A stretch of 64,000 nt of DNA from Kosakonia sp. BYX6 (GCF_038449125.1 NZ_CP151800.1:3506406-3570405); one strand, 5' to 3'. Shown: positions 10,991 to 19,584, numbered from the stretch's first letter. Program-made: numbers and translations. Notes: a model not told the origin generated them from the letters alone.

Positions 10991-12059
10991 CCAACGCAGC
11001 AGCAAGCTGTGCCAGTTCGTTTAAACGCCTGGCGAGCGATTCGCCGCTCACCGCCTGCTGTTGCGCCGGTGCGGTGGAATATCGCTCAACCAGTGTGACC
11101 GGCAGCCGTAGCTGGCACAATTCTGCCGCGGATTCAGCGGCGTTGAGCAGCCAGTCGACGCTCTGTGCGCCCGCCTCTTTAAACGCCTGGCGAACGGTGG
11201 TCAGCGGCGGCGAAAACCAGGCGCTGTCTGCCGTATCATCGTAGCCCACCACGGAAATCTGCCCCGGCACGGCAATGCCCTTTTCCGCACAAGCGCGCAG
11301 CACACCGAGCGCCATTTGATCGTTCGCTACCAGAATGGCCTGCGGCAACTGCGGCCCGGCAAGTAAGCCATGCGCTTTTTCATAACCGGACGCCGCGCTC
11401 CAGTCGCCGTTTGCGCAGGCGAAAGGGACAAGTTCCGCCTGCTGTAATGCCGCCAGCCAGCCGCTAAATCGCGTACGGGCCGAGACGGACGTTTCCGGCC
11501 CGCCGAGCAGTGCGATACGTTGGTGGCCTAGCATCAGCAGATGTTCAACGCCAAGCCGCGCGCCCTGCCCGGCATCAAACACCAGGCTGTTTACCGCCGC
11601 GCTATCGCTCACATCGAGGAATAACACCGGCGTTGGTGCGGCCTGTGCGGCAAGCTGTTGCGCCAGCGCATCGTCCAACGGCACGTTGATCAGCACGCCA
11701 TCCACGCGTTGCGCTAATAACTCCTGCAACGCCGCAATACAACTTTCAGCATCGTGCTGTTCCAGCATCGAAATAATCACGCTGGCGGCGGCCAGCCCGG
11801 CGCGGGACTTAACCGCAGAAGCAATTTGCGAAGGCGCGTGCAGCGCCAGGTCGGTGGTTAACAGCCCGAGGGTTTTGCTGCGTTTACCTGCCAGCAATTG
11901 CGCGCCGCGATTGGGGACATAATGCAGCGCCGCCATCGCGGCCAGCACCTTTTCGCGCGTGCGCGGTGAGACATGCGCCGCCTCGTTGATCACGCGCGAC
12001 ACGGTTTGATATGAGACGCCTGCATGGCTGGCGACATCGTAGAGAGTGATGGTTTTCAT
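10980..12059 (-). CDS. lacI: Lac repressor LacI
   Basis: LacI represses lacZ and is released by allolactose. The protein has 359 residues (E. coli 360). The start at 12059 gives MKTITLYDVASHAGVSYQTV, the LacI DNA-binding helix-turn-helix, and is preceded by GGAAG. The hinge (NRGAQLLAGK) and the periplasmic-binding-like core with LFLDVSD, VANDQMALG and SVVGYDDT follow. The final 19 residues keep a leucine-rich heptad helix, so tetramer formation is likely. The recognition helix residues YQ-TVSR match E. coli LacI, consistent with the E. coli-like operator at 10885-10905. The gene sits directly upstream of lacZ, same strand, 103 bases apart. Confidence 0.95.
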   Translation of the reverse strand: MKTITLYDVASHAGVSYQTVSRVINEAAHVSPRTREKVLAAMAALHYVPNRGAQLLAGKRSKTLGLLTTDLALHAPSQIASAVKSRAGLAAASVIISMLEQHDAESCIAALQELLAQRVDGVLINVPLDDALAQQLAAQAAPTPVLFLDVSDSAAVNSLVFDAGQGARLGVEHLLMLGHQRIALLGGPETSVSARTRFSGWLAALQQAELVPFACANGDWSAASGYEKAHGLLAGPQLPQAILVANDQMALGVLRACAEKGIAVPGQISVVGYDDTADSAWFSPPLTTVRQAFKEAGAQSVDWLLNAAESAAELCQLRLPVTLVERYSTAPAQQQAVSGESLARRLNELAQLAAALDKR

Positions 12060-12315
12060 GAGCTTCCAGGCGACTACCGTTTTGCAACAGTATACCCGGT
12101 TCGCAGGCCGGCGCCTGTGAGCGCTTCCTGGAAGATGGCAGGATATATTCTGGAGGTAGGGAATAATATTAAAGCAAAAAGAAATAGCGACGAGCCACGC
12201 ACGGCTCGCCGTAAACATCATCCGTAATGTGTGTTTGAGATGGTTTGTATTTTTATTATGAAACCATCATCACAATTTTTATTGCAATTTAAATGACAGT
12301 TTCATGACAAATAAG

Positions 12316-12534
12316 TTACTGCTGGCGAGGGATCGGAAATCCTTTTATTGAAATAACAAAACTATCCCCTTCTTTTTTAATTTTTGCGCCAGCGTCACAC
12401 CAATCCGATGCGATACGAAAAAACTCATCCGTGCCAATATTCCAGTCCAGACGTACTTGTTTTACAAAACCTGAGCGCAACATCTCGCAGGCTTCACTGT
12501 AGTTACTGGCTGTTGATAGCAGTTGTTGGTTCAT
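12316..12534 (-). CDS. Small protein of unknown function, second gene of an AT-rich pair
   Basis: This 72-residue cytoplasmic protein is not recognised. A helix-strand-helix-strand pattern can be read (helix about 7-21, strand 24-30, helix 33-47, strand 50-62). Its second half resembles by eye the C-terminal half of TusA/SirA-like proteins, but the catalytic CPxP is absent. Its ATG overlaps the stop of the upstream gene in an ATGA, so the two are co-translated. Base composition is much more AT-rich than the neighbours, which suggests horizontal transfer. A toxin-antitoxin or regulator-plus-partner pair is conceivable but unproven. Confidence 0.55.
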   Translation of the reverse strand: MNQQLLSTASNYSEACEMLRSGFVKQVRLDWNIGTDEFFRIASDWCDAGAKIKKEGDSFVISIKGFPIPRQQ

Positions 12535-12782
12535 TTTTTCTTCTTCAGAAGTTTGCGTAATGCCTTGATTTCTTTAGGCGTAAACGGAACACTGCTCTCT
12601 TCTTCAGTATGTTGATTATCAATATCTTCTTCCGACACGCCCGCCTCTTCTACCGCTTCGAATGCCAGCAGTAGCAGTTTTTGTGTTGCCGTACTTAAAT
12701 TTTCATTGTTCACTTCGGCGTAATGACGAAGTTTACCTTTTAGCGCTTCATCAATTTTCACGTTTAATACAGCACTGTTCAT
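12531..12782 (-). CDS. Small ribbon-helix-helix-like protein, first gene of an AT-rich pair
   Basis: This 83-residue protein has an N-terminal strand (VLNVKID, about residues 5-11) and two helices (12-27 and 30-45), the layout of CopG/ParD-type ribbon-helix-helix DNA-binding domains. An acidic linker (about 46-66) and a basic tail ending LRKLLKKKK follow. AAGGGA precedes the ATG at 12782. It is the first gene of a pair with a 4-base overlap. RHH proteins often serve as antitoxins or autorepressors and the order would fit, but the partner does not resemble a known toxin. The function is inferred from the secondary-structure pattern only. Confidence 0.55.
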   Translation of the reverse strand: MNSAVLNVKIDEALKGKLRHYAEVNNENLSTATQKLLLLAFEAVEEAGVSEEDIDNQHTEEESSVPFTPKEIKALRKLLKKKK

Positions 12783-13014
12783 GATTATCCCTTCTCGTGT
12801 GAATAAACACGCTAATTAATACACGAACTTATGGTGCCGATCCACAAATATATTTCAAAAATATAACAAGTTAAAAACTCCCACAAATAATCTGCCTTAG
12901 AAGTATGACAATAGTATTAAATTAATATGTCATTAATATGACAAAATATATTTTGATTAAGAAAGAGCTCAAATAAAGAAAATAACAGGCAACCCAATCA
13001 TGCTGCCTGCTTTC
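12783..13014. other. AT-rich intergenic stretch upstream of the small gene pair
   Basis: No convincing gene is present. The stretch is strongly AT-rich and contains many TTAAT/TATTAA motifs, so it probably holds the promoter of the pair at 12316-12782. An inverted repeat CAGGCA (12986-12991) and TGCCTG (13004-13009) with a 12-base loop lies at its far end. Confidence 0.4.
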
Positions 13015-13147
13015 AGAGGGTTCTGACAAGAAAGCGATCGGTAAGTGTTACAGATAGTCTGCCAGCCGACGTTGTTGCAGTAGGTGGTTTTCGGCGTGGC
13101 GTTCTGGATCGACTGGCTTAATTGCTGCTGATAAGTCTGCTGTAAAT
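13015..13147 (-). pseudogene. Possible C-terminal remnant of a small exported protein gene
   Basis: Reading on the minus strand directly after the yczE stop, in another frame, gives an open stretch with LNLQQTYQQQLSQSIQ followed by TTYCNNVGWQTICNTY. The T-x-C...C-x-T-Y pattern is reminiscent of short secreted or lipoprotein tails in enterobacteria. No start codon or signal peptide is available because yczE occupies the place where they would be. It looks like a gene end left after a rearrangement. Its identity is unknown. Confidence 0.3.
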
Positions 13148-13759
13148 TTAGGTTACAGGCTCGATCTTCGATTCAGGCTTTACGCGCGGTTGATGGCGAA
13201 ACCACGGCAGGCAAATTTGAATCAGCGGGCCGATGGTTACTGCGTAAAGCACCGTGCCCACACCCACCGTCCCGCCCAGTAACCCGCCGATCAACAACAC
13301 GGAGACTTCAATCGCCGTGCGGATACTGCGCACAGACCAGCCGGTTCGCGCGTGAACGCCGGTCATCAGCCCGTCGCGCGGCCCGGCGCCAAAACCCGCG
13401 CCAATGTACATGCCGGTCGCGAGGGCATTGACCGCCACGGCGCAAACCAACAGCGTACTGCGGGCCACCAGCGAGTCGAGTGTGGGGATCAACATCAGTG
13501 CCGCATCTGCCGCAAGGCCAATCACAACCACATTACTGAGGGTACCAAGCCCCGGCTTCTGGCGCAGTGGGATCCAGAATAACAACACCAGCGCGCCGGT
13601 CGCGATCATCACCGTGCCAATGTCCAGCGACAGCAATTTCGCTACGCCAAGATGGAACACGTTCCACGGATCGGCGCCCAAATCTGCGCGGACAAACATC
13701 GCAGTGGAAACACCGTACAGGGTTAAACCAATATAGAGTTGCAGTAATCGACGTAGCAT
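13148..13759 (-). CDS. yczE: YczE-family membrane protein
   Basis: This 203-residue inner-membrane protein has about five or six hydrophobic segments and the family motifs ADLGADPWNVFHLG and AGFGAGPRDGLMTG, a duplicated pattern typical of YczE/YitT-like proteins. The biochemical role is unknown. GGAGA precedes the ATG at 13759. It is divergent from a MocR-type regulator, an arrangement known for yczE/yczR pairs in which the regulator controls the membrane protein. E. coli K-12 has no gene at this place. Confidence 0.85.
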   Translation of the reverse strand: MLRRLLQLYIGLTLYGVSTAMFVRADLGADPWNVFHLGVAKLLSLDIGTVMIATGALVLLFWIPLRQKPGLGTLSNVVVIGLAADAALMLIPTLDSLVARSTLLVCAVAVNALATGMYIGAGFGAGPRDGLMTGVHARTGWSVRSIRTAIEVSVLLIGGLLGGTVGVGTVLYAVTIGPLIQICLPWFRHQPRVKPESKIEPVT

Positions 13760-13843
13760 GGTTGTTCTCCGGTTGTACAGGGTTCCATCTTTACCGGAAA
13801 TGGCATTATGATTAATGTCCAGTTTTCAGATAGTGGACTGCAT

Positions 13844-15265
13844 ATGTCATCTCGTCGCTTTGGTAGCCAATCCCTGCAACGCCTGTTAGGCCACTGGCAA
13901 CAAGCCTCTTCCCGCACGCCATTGTGGCGTCAACTTGCCGACGCACTGCGTTTGCTGATCCTCGACGGCAGGTTGGTGCTGGACACGCGCTTGCCCGGCG
14001 AGCGAGAACTGGCATCGACGCTGGAAGTGAGCCGCACCACGGTTGCCAGCGCGCTGGCGCACTTGCGCGACGAAGGCTATCTCGAAAGCCGCCACGGGAG
14101 TGGCTCGCGGGTGATCTTGCCGGACAGCCGCGTGATCCCCTCGCTGAGCACAGCCGGTACGTCGCTGGATCTGTCGACTGCCGCGCTCAGTGCCGGGCCG
14201 GAAATTCATCAGGCTTATACCCACGCCTTAACCTCAATGACGCACTATTTATCGCAGACGGGCTACAGCCAGCTTGGCTCGCTGGCGCTGCGCGAAGCGA
14301 TTGCCGCGCGTTATACCGCCAGGGGATTGCCAACGCGCGCCGATGAAGTAATGGTGGTCAATGGCGCACTCAGCGGGCTGGCGCTGGTGTTACGCATGTT
14401 GACCGGCCCTGGCGATCGCGTGGTGGTCGATCACCCGACCTATCCGCTGGCCGTGGCCGCCATTCAGGGGGCGTCGTGCAGGCCGGTTGGCGTGTCACTC
14501 CCGCAAACCGGTTGGGACACCGACGGTTTTGCCGCCACACTTGCGCAAACCGCGCCGCGCCTTGCTTACGTAATGCCGGATTTTCACAACCCCACCGGGC
14601 GTTGTATGGATATTGCCACGCGTCAAACCATCGCCGCGATTGCCGCGCGCACCCGCACCACGTTGGTGGTGGATGAAACCATGGTCGATCTCTGGTACGA
14701 AACGCCCCCACCGCCACCGCTGGCGGCCTTCGATCCGCAAGCGTCGGTGATCACCCTCGGTTCGGCGGGGAAAACGTTTTGGGGCGGGCTGCGTTTGGGG
14801 TGGATCCGCGCTTCATCGCGCACCATTGCCACCCTCGCGCAGACGCGCGATACCCTCGATTTAGGCACACCGCTTATTGAGCAACTGGCGGCGCAGTGGC
14901 TGATGGAAAACGAACACAATTTTTTACCGGCGCGCAGAGCGATGCTGAAAGCGCGCCGCGATCGCTGTGGCGCACTGATGCGCGAACATTTCCCGGACTG
15001 GCGCTTCGAGACGCCGGAAGGTGGCCTCTCCTACTGGATAGAGCTGCCCGACAGGCTGGCAACACAGTTTGCCGCGCGCGCCGAAACCATTGGCATCCAC
15101 CTGGGCGCCGGAACACGCTTTGGTCTTTCCGGCGCTTTTGAACGCTACTTGCGCATTCCTTTCGCGCTGGAATCCACCGGGCTGGAGAGCGCGCTACTGC
15201 GCCTCAAACCGCTGTGGATGGCGCTGAATAACACGGAACCCACCGTAAAACGCAGCGTGGTGTAA
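13844..15265 (+). CDS. yczR: MocR-family PLP-dependent transcriptional regulator YczR
   Basis: This is a fusion of a GntR-type winged helix (about residues 20-90, motif ELASTLEVSRTTVASALAHL) and a fold-type I aminotransferase-like domain (about 110-465). PLP-binding features are visible: DFHNPTGR, VVDETMVDLW and the lysine motif TLGSAGKTFWGGLRLGW. MocR proteins usually sense PLP or amino-acid-PLP adducts instead of catalysing transamination. The start at 13844 (473 residues) begins MSSRRFGSQSLQ and is preceded by GTGGA. A longer frame from 13808 is possible but adds a tail that looks like leader sequence. It diverges from yczE, its likely target. Confidence 0.85.
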   Translation: MSSRRFGSQSLQRLLGHWQQASSRTPLWRQLADALRLLILDGRLVLDTRLPGERELASTLEVSRTTVASALAHLRDEGYLESRHGSGSRVILPDSRVIPSLSTAGTSLDLSTAALSAGPEIHQAYTHALTSMTHYLSQTGYSQLGSLALREAIAARYTARGLPTRADEVMVVNGALSGLALVLRMLTGPGDRVVVDHPTYPLAVAAIQGASCRPVGVSLPQTGWDTDGFAATLAQTAPRLAYVMPDFHNPTGRCMDIATRQTIAAIAARTRTTLVVDETMVDLWYETPPPPPLAAFDPQASVITLGSAGKTFWGGLRLGWIRASSRTIATLAQTRDTLDLGTPLIEQLAAQWLMENEHNFLPARRAMLKARRDRCGALMREHFPDWRFETPEGGLSYWIELPDRLATQFAARAETIGIHLGAGTRFGLSGAFERYLRIPFALESTGLESALLRLKPLWMALNNTEPTVKRSVV

Positions 15266-15415
15266 AGAGCACGTCTTCGCGGTATTACCAAAAAAGAATT
15301 TCCCGGAAGTGCAGGTTTCAGACAGCATTGTTCATCCGTCGGATGGCGGGAAAGGAGGAATTGCGGGGTATTTACGTTATGAGAAAACGTAGAAAAAACA
15401 GCGAGAAGCTTAAAT

Positions 15416-15529
15416 GGGTGGGGGCCCTGCCAGCTACATCCCGGCACACACGTCATCTGCCCTGGCTGCTTCCTTCCGGACCTGACCTGGTGAACAGAGT
15501 AGCATTGCGGGAGAACCAACAGGGCCCCC
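15416..15529 (-). ncRNA. ffs: 4.5S RNA, signal recognition particle RNA
   Basis: The 114 bases read on the minus strand as the long hairpin of 4.5S RNA: GGGGGC at the 5' end, the conserved SRP apical domain containing GGTCAGGTCCGGAAGGAAGC, and the complementary 3' end GGGCCCCCACCC. The length equals the mature E. coli RNA. It binds Ffh to form SRP, which targets nascent membrane proteins. Its position next to atl (ybaZ), on the opposite strand, is as in E. coli. Confidence 0.97.
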
Positions 15530-15549
15530 ATTGAGAGCGTTGTTACCCA

Positions 15550-15590
15550 ACGCGCTGGCGCATTATCCCTATCCAGCCTGCCAATTGCAA
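15550..15590 (-). promoter_or_regulatory. ffs promoter with GC-rich discriminator
   Basis: The -35 TTGCAA (15590-15585) and -10 GATAAT (15567-15562) are 17 bases apart, followed by a GC-rich discriminator (GCGCCAGCG) typical of stringently controlled stable-RNA promoters. Start near 15555 would leave a leader of about 25 bases before the mature 5' end, similar to the E. coli precursor processed by RNase P. Confidence 0.8.
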
Positions 15591-15686
15591 GCCGCGCCCG
15601 GACGGATGCTGGTTTCTTGCGCAATTGCCTCTTCACAGCGGGCAAAACGCTGTTTATGCTGCCCCTTCTCCCTTCAGGACAAGGTT

Positions 15687-15998
15687 ATGGATACGCAGGA
15701 TTCTTTCCCACAACGGGTTTGGCAAATTGTTGCCGCCATACCGGAAGGCTATGTCACGACTTACGGTGATGTGGCAAAACTGGCCGGATCGCCGCGGGCG
15801 GCGCGGCAAGTTGGCGGCGTGCTCAAACGCTTGCCAGAAGGCAGCACACTGCCGTGGCATCGGGTGGTGAATCGTCATGGCCGCATTTCGCTGACCGGGC
15901 CGGATTTACAGCGTCAACGGCAGGCTTTACTGGCAGAGGGGATTGTCGTGTCGGGAAGCGGGCAAATTGATTTACAACATTACCGCTGGGTTTACTAA
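15687..15998 (+). CDS. atl: Alkyltransferase-like protein Atl (YbaZ)
   Basis: This is an O6-alkylguanine-DNA alkyltransferase-like protein, which binds alkylated DNA and flags it for nucleotide excision repair. The active-site motif of real alkyltransferases, PCHRV, is PWHRV here, so there is no methyl acceptor cysteine. The arginine finger and helix region (SPRAARQVGGVLKRLPEG) is conserved. The start at 15687 (103 residues) gives MDTQDSFPQRVWQ. The E. coli entry I remember begins further upstream with MLVSCAM, and MLVSCAI is also readable here in frame from 15606, so the longer form cannot be dismissed. The upstream region overlaps the ffs promoter on the other strand. Confidence 0.9.
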   Translation: MDTQDSFPQRVWQIVAAIPEGYVTTYGDVAKLAGSPRAARQVGGVLKRLPEGSTLPWHRVVNRHGRISLTGPDLQRQRQALLAEGIVVSGSGQIDLQHYRWVY

Positions 15999-16000
15999 AG

Positions 16001-16024
16001 GCTCCTCTCCGCAAAGAGAGGAGC
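16001..16024. terminator. Stem-loop between convergent atl and ybaY
   Basis: GCTCCTCTC, six bases, GAGAGGAGC is a perfect 9-bp stem just after the atl stop. There is no T-run on either side, so it may be a processed 3' end or a weak bidirectional terminator. Confidence 0.5.
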
Positions 16025-16033
16025 GCGAACACA

Positions 16034-16603
16034 TTAGTACTGTGTCGGGGCCGGGGTGGCTTCAGACGGGTTAACCTGCGTTGGCGACGTTGACGGCACA
16101 GTGGTTGGCGCGCCACCGCTCTGTTGCAGCGGTACGGCGGTTTGCTGTACCGGTACCAGCGTCAGGTCAACTTTGGTACCGCCCTGGTTGATAACCGGCT
16201 TAACCGTATCGGTGATAAAGACCATCTTATCGTCGACGGTGATCGCCGCGCTCAGCAGGATACGGGCGTTCGGCTGAATGTCGGCCGGGTTAAACGGCAA
16301 CACAAAGCTAAACGGCGCCTGTTTACCTTCGGTACGTACCGCTTTTTGCGCCAGCACTTTCGACGGCGCATCCGCCTGCGATGCATCAGAAACCGTCACG
16401 GTTAATACCGCATCCGGCGGCAGCGCCACTTTCTGGCGGATCCAAACGGAACCCGTCACGCTCGGTTGCGTAATCGCCGGTTTATTGGTTGCTGCAGGCG
16501 CATTCGGGTTAGGGGCAGGCGTCGGGATATCACTGCCTTTTTGGGCGCAAGCAGATAACGCGACTGCGACTGCTAAACCACTTAACATGTGCACGAGTTT
16601 CAT
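16034..16603 (-). CDS. ybaY: Outer-membrane lipoprotein YbaY
   Basis: This 189-residue lipoprotein has the signal peptide MKLVHMLSGLAVAVALSAC and the lipidated cysteine at position 19. Residue +2 is alanine, not aspartate, so sorting to the outer membrane is expected. A proline- and asparagine-rich linker (about 25-48) leads to the YbaY-type beta domain (about 50-150), and the tail is rich in Pro/Thr/Ser. The function is unknown. It has the same neighbours (atl, tesB) as in E. coli. It is divergent from tesB. Confidence 0.92.
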   Translation of the reverse strand: MKLVHMLSGLAVAVALSACAQKGSDIPTPAPNPNAPAATNKPAITQPSVTGSVWIRQKVALPPDAVLTVTVSDASQADAPSKVLAQKAVRTEGKQAPFSFVLPFNPADIQPNARILLSAAITVDDKMVFITDTVKPVINQGGTKVDLTLVPVQQTAVPLQQSGGAPTTVPSTSPTQVNPSEATPAPTQY

Positions 16604-16819
16604 TGATTTCTCCTTATCTTCAATGCACCAGCAGGCGTAGCGCCCGCCAGATGTGTGTGGCTAAACCATCGTAACCTGAACAAGTGTGGCACAGATGCCC
16701 GATATATTCCTGTAAACGCCCTTTCATTCAGATTATTGCACCCATCCGACCACTCACTTTTCCAGGTTATACTCATCCGATAATTCGCGCGGTCAGCCGT
16801 TATTTATTTGAGGAAATCT

Positions 16820-17680
16820 ATGAGTCAGGCGCTATCTAATCTGCTGGCATTATTAAATCTGGAAAAAATTGAAGAGGGTCTGTTTCGTGGGCAGAGTGAA
16901 GACTTAGGCTTACGCCAGGTCTTTGGTGGCCAGGTGGTGGGTCAGGCGCTGTATGCTGCGAAAGAGACGGTTCCCGCCGACCGTTTGGTTCACTCCTTCC
17001 ACAGCTATTTCTTGCGCCCAGGCGACAGCCAAAAACCGATTGTTTATGACGTGGAAGTGCTGCGCGATGGCAACAGTTTTAGCGCCCGCCGCGTGGCGGC
17101 AATCCAGAACGGGAAACCGATTTTCTATATGACGGCCTCGTTCCAGGCACCGGAACCGGGCTACGAACATCAGAAAACCATGCCGCCTGCGCCTGCGCCG
17201 GATTCGCTGAAGTCTGAAACGGAGATCGCCCGCGATCTCTCCCATCTGCTGCCGCCAGGCGTGAAAGAGAAGTTCCTCAGCGATAAACCGCTGGAGATCC
17301 GCCCGGTCGAGTTCCATAACCCGCTGAAAGGCCATGTCGCCGATCCGCTGCGCCAGGTATGGATCCGCGCCAATGGCGTAGTGGAAGAGGATTTCCGCAT
17401 TCATCAGTATCTGCTGGGTTACGCGTCGGACTTCAACTTCCTGCCGGTGGCATTGCAGCCGCACGGTGTGGGTTTCCTGGAACGCGGTATGCAGGTCGCG
17501 ACGATCGACCACTCCATGTGGTTCCACCGCCCGTTTAATATGAACGAGTGGCTGCTTTACAGCGTGGAGAGCACGTCGGCGTCGAGTGCACGCGGTTTTG
17601 TGCGCGGTGAGTTTTATACGCAGGATGGTGTGCTGGTCGCCTCCAGCGTGCAGGAAGGCGTGATGCGTAACCGCAGTTAA
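16820..17680 (+). CDS. tesB: Acyl-CoA thioesterase II, TesB
   Basis: TesB hydrolyses a broad range of acyl-CoA esters in the cytoplasm. It is 286 residues long, like the E. coli enzyme, with a double hotdog fold. It begins [20 protein letters not shown] at 16820, with AGGA at 16811. Conserved segments include [13 protein letters not shown] in the first hotdog and [12 protein letters not shown] and [16 protein letters not shown] in the second, which carry the Asp-Thr-Gln catalytic triad of the family. A bidirectional terminator follows. Confidence 0.96.
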   Translation: MSQALSNLLALLNLEKIEEGLFRGQSEDLGLRQVFGGQVVGQALYAAKETVPADRLVHSFHSYFLRPGDSQKPIVYDVEVLRDGNSFSARRVAAIQNGKPIFYMTASFQAPEPGYEHQKTMPPAPAPDSLKSETEIARDLSHLLPPGVKEKFLSDKPLEIRPVEFHNPLKGHVADPLRQVWIRANGVVEEDFRIHQYLLGYASDFNFLPVALQPHGVGFLERGMQVATIDHSMWFHRPFNMNEWLLYSVESTSASSARGFVRGEFYTQDGVLVASSVQEGVMRNRS

Positions 17681-17697
17681 CGCCGCCCCAAAAGGAA

Positions 17698-17723
17698 AAG
17701 CCTCCAGATTTGGAGGCTTTTTT
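17698..17723. terminator. Bidirectional intrinsic terminator between tesB and amtB
   Basis: AAGCCTCCA, loop GATT, TGGAGGCTT with a T-run on the plus strand (to 17723) and TTTTCCTTTT on the minus strand. It serves the convergent tesB and amtB. Confidence 0.88.
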
Positions 17724-17749
17724 ATGCTCAGGAGTTAACTCAAACAGGA

Positions 17750-19036
17750 TCAGGCGTTGTAGGCGTTTTCGCCGTGGCTGTTGACGTCCAGGCCTTCACG
17801 CTCTTGATCTTCCGGTACACGCAGACCCACGGTCATGTCAGCCAGTTTGTAACCGATAAAGGCCACAACACCGGACCACACGATAGTCAGGGCGATACTT
17901 TCCAGCTGCACCAGCACTTGATGGCCCATGGTCACGCCTTCTGCGAAGCCCACGCCGCCCAGTGAAGTCGAGGCGAAGATACCGGTCAAGATACAACCCA
18001 CGATACCGCACACGCCGTGCACACCGAACACGTCACAGGGGTCGTCAACGCGCAGCATACGTTTCAGCGCCGTCACACCCCACAGACCCGCCAGACCGGC
18101 AACCAGGCCGACAATCAGCGCGCCGCCAACACCGACATAACCACACGCCGGGGTGATACCGACCAGGCCAGCGATGGCACCGGAGCATGCGCCCAACAGT
18201 GACGGTTTACCGCGCACCACCCACTCACCGAACACCCAGGCGAGGATGGCGGCAGCGGTCGCAACAACGGTGTTCACGAACGCCAGCGCAGCGATTTCGT
18301 TAGCGGAACCCGCAGAACCGGCGTTGAAGCCGAACCAGCCAACATACAGGATTGCGGTACCGGTGAAGACCATCGGCAGGTTATGCGGTTTAAACGCTTC
18401 TTTGCCAAAGCCCACACGTTTGCCAATCAGGTAGGCACCGACCAGGCCCGCGATAGCGGCGTTGATGTGCACAACGGTACCGCCTGCGAAATCCAGCGCG
18501 CCGTGGGCTGCCAGCAGACCGCCACCCCACACCATGTGCGCAATCGGCACATAAGAGAGCGTCAGCCACACCACCACAAAAATCAGCACGGCGGAGAAAC
18601 GAATACGTTCAGCCAGCGCACCGACAATCAGCCCGACGGTAATACAGGCGAAAGAGCCCTGGAACGCGACGTGAATGTACTGATAGATGCTGCCCATCAC
18701 GGCGGTCAGTTCGATGTTTTTTAGCATCGCCCAGTTGAAGCTGCCGAAGAAGCTGTTGCCCTCGCCGAACGCCAGCGAGTAGCCATAAACCACCCAGAGA
18801 ATGCAGACCAGCGCGAAGGTAACAGCAACCTGCGTCAGCATGGAAAGCACGTTTTTACCGCGGATCAGGCCGCCGTAGAACAGAGCAATACCTGGAATTG
18901 ACATGAACAGCACCAGCGCGGTGCAGATCATCATAAAACCGTTATCGGCTTTATCGGCGACAGCGGGAGCCGCCATTGCAAGGCCAGGCAACAGAGCGAG
19001 CGTTGCAAGCGTTGTTTTTAATGTTGTGTTTTTCAT
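17750..19036 (-). CDS. amtB: Ammonium transporter AmtB
   Basis: AmtB is the trimeric inner-membrane ammonium channel. The 428-residue length equals E. coli AmtB. A cleavable signal peptide (about residues 1-22, ending AMA) precedes eleven membrane segments. The twin histidines of the pore are in the segments LDFAGGTVVHINAAIAG and DDPCDVFGVHGVCG. The C-terminal tail (GLRVPEDQEREGLDVNSHGE) is the GlnK-interacting region. The chosen start at 19036 is the family start, not the longer open frame that runs into glnK. It is co-transcribed with glnK, 31 bases upstream, under nitrogen control. Confidence 0.97.
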   Translation of the reverse strand: MKNTTLKTTLATLALLPGLAMAAPAVADKADNGFMMICTALVLFMSIPGIALFYGGLIRGKNVLSMLTQVAVTFALVCILWVVYGYSLAFGEGNSFFGSFNWAMLKNIELTAVMGSIYQYIHVAFQGSFACITVGLIVGALAERIRFSAVLIFVVVWLTLSYVPIAHMVWGGGLLAAHGALDFAGGTVVHINAAIAGLVGAYLIGKRVGFGKEAFKPHNLPMVFTGTAILYVGWFGFNAGSAGSANEIAALAFVNTVVATAAAILAWVFGEWVVRGKPSLLGACSGAIAGLVGITPACGYVGVGGALIVGLVAGLAGLWGVTALKRMLRVDDPCDVFGVHGVCGIVGCILTGIFASTSLGGVGFAEGVTMGHQVLVQLESIALTIVWSGVVAFIGYKLADMTVGLRVPEDQEREGLDVNSHGENAYNA

Positions 19037-19067
19037 TGTTCCAATCCCTATCACTGTGTGCCAGGTA

Positions 19068-19406
19068 TTACAGTGCCGCTTCGTCGGCTTCGCCGGTACG
19101 AATACGAATGACGCGTTGCAGTTCGGCAACGAAAATTTTACCGTCGCCAATTTTTCCGGTGTAGGCCGCTTTGCTGATGACATCAATGACTTCATCAAGC
19201 TGATCGTCAGCGATCGCCACATCAATTTTCACTTTTGGCAGGAAATTGACGCTATATTCCGCACCACGGTATAGCTCGGCGTGACCCTTCTGACGCCCGA
19301 AGCCTTTCACTTCGGTCACGGTCAGCCCTTGAATACCTATAGAAGACAGTGCTTCACGAACGTCTTCGAGTTTGAATGGTTTAATCACCACGGTAACCAG
19401 CTTCAT
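19068..19406 (-). CDS. glnK: Nitrogen regulatory PII protein GlnK
   Basis: This is the 112-residue trimeric PII signal protein. It blocks AmtB when nitrogen is plentiful and is uridylylated by GlnD on Tyr51, present here in the T-loop sequence GAEYSVNF. The C-terminal ATP/2-oxoglutarate binding segment (TGKIGDGKIFV) is conserved. The start at 19406 gives MKLVTVVIKPFKLEDV. The gene is the first of glnK-amtB, behind a near-perfect sigma-54 promoter at 19462-19477 and NtrC-like sites further upstream. Confidence 0.97.
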   Translation of the reverse strand: MKLVTVVIKPFKLEDVREALSSIGIQGLTVTEVKGFGRQKGHAELYRGAEYSVNFLPKVKIDVAIADDQLDEVIDVISKAAYTGKIGDGKIFVAELQRVIRIRTGEADEAAL

Positions 19407-19461
19407 ACATTCTTCTCCAGTCGAAATTCGATAATGGCCGCAGCTAACACGCAGGAGGTAT

Positions 19462-19477
19462 TGCAAGCGGTGTGCCA
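19462..19477 (-). promoter_or_regulatory. Sigma-54 promoter of glnK-amtB
   Basis: On the minus strand TGGCAC, five bases, TTGCA exactly fits the -24/-12 consensus of RpoN promoters. It lies about 55 bases upstream of the glnK ATG. Confidence 0.9.
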
Positions 19478-19584
19478 AAAGTGAAAAGCGCGTCGATTTC
19501 AGCGCAGGGTGGAGAAGGGGCAAGGAATGGATGACGCAGAAAAATACAGGGCTGCCGTTCGGAATGTTCCCAACAACGAAAAAC

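Noticed and set aside
15379-15531. Small plus-strand frame starting MRKRRKNSEK that runs through ffs
   Set aside because: A plausible-looking ribosome site exists, but most of the frame is the complement of the SRP RNA, so conservation there is explained by the RNA.
15145-15645. Minus-strand frame of 166 codons across ffs
   Set aside because: It covers the 4.5S RNA and the end of yczR. The RNA gene explains the sequence and the translated product is composition noise.
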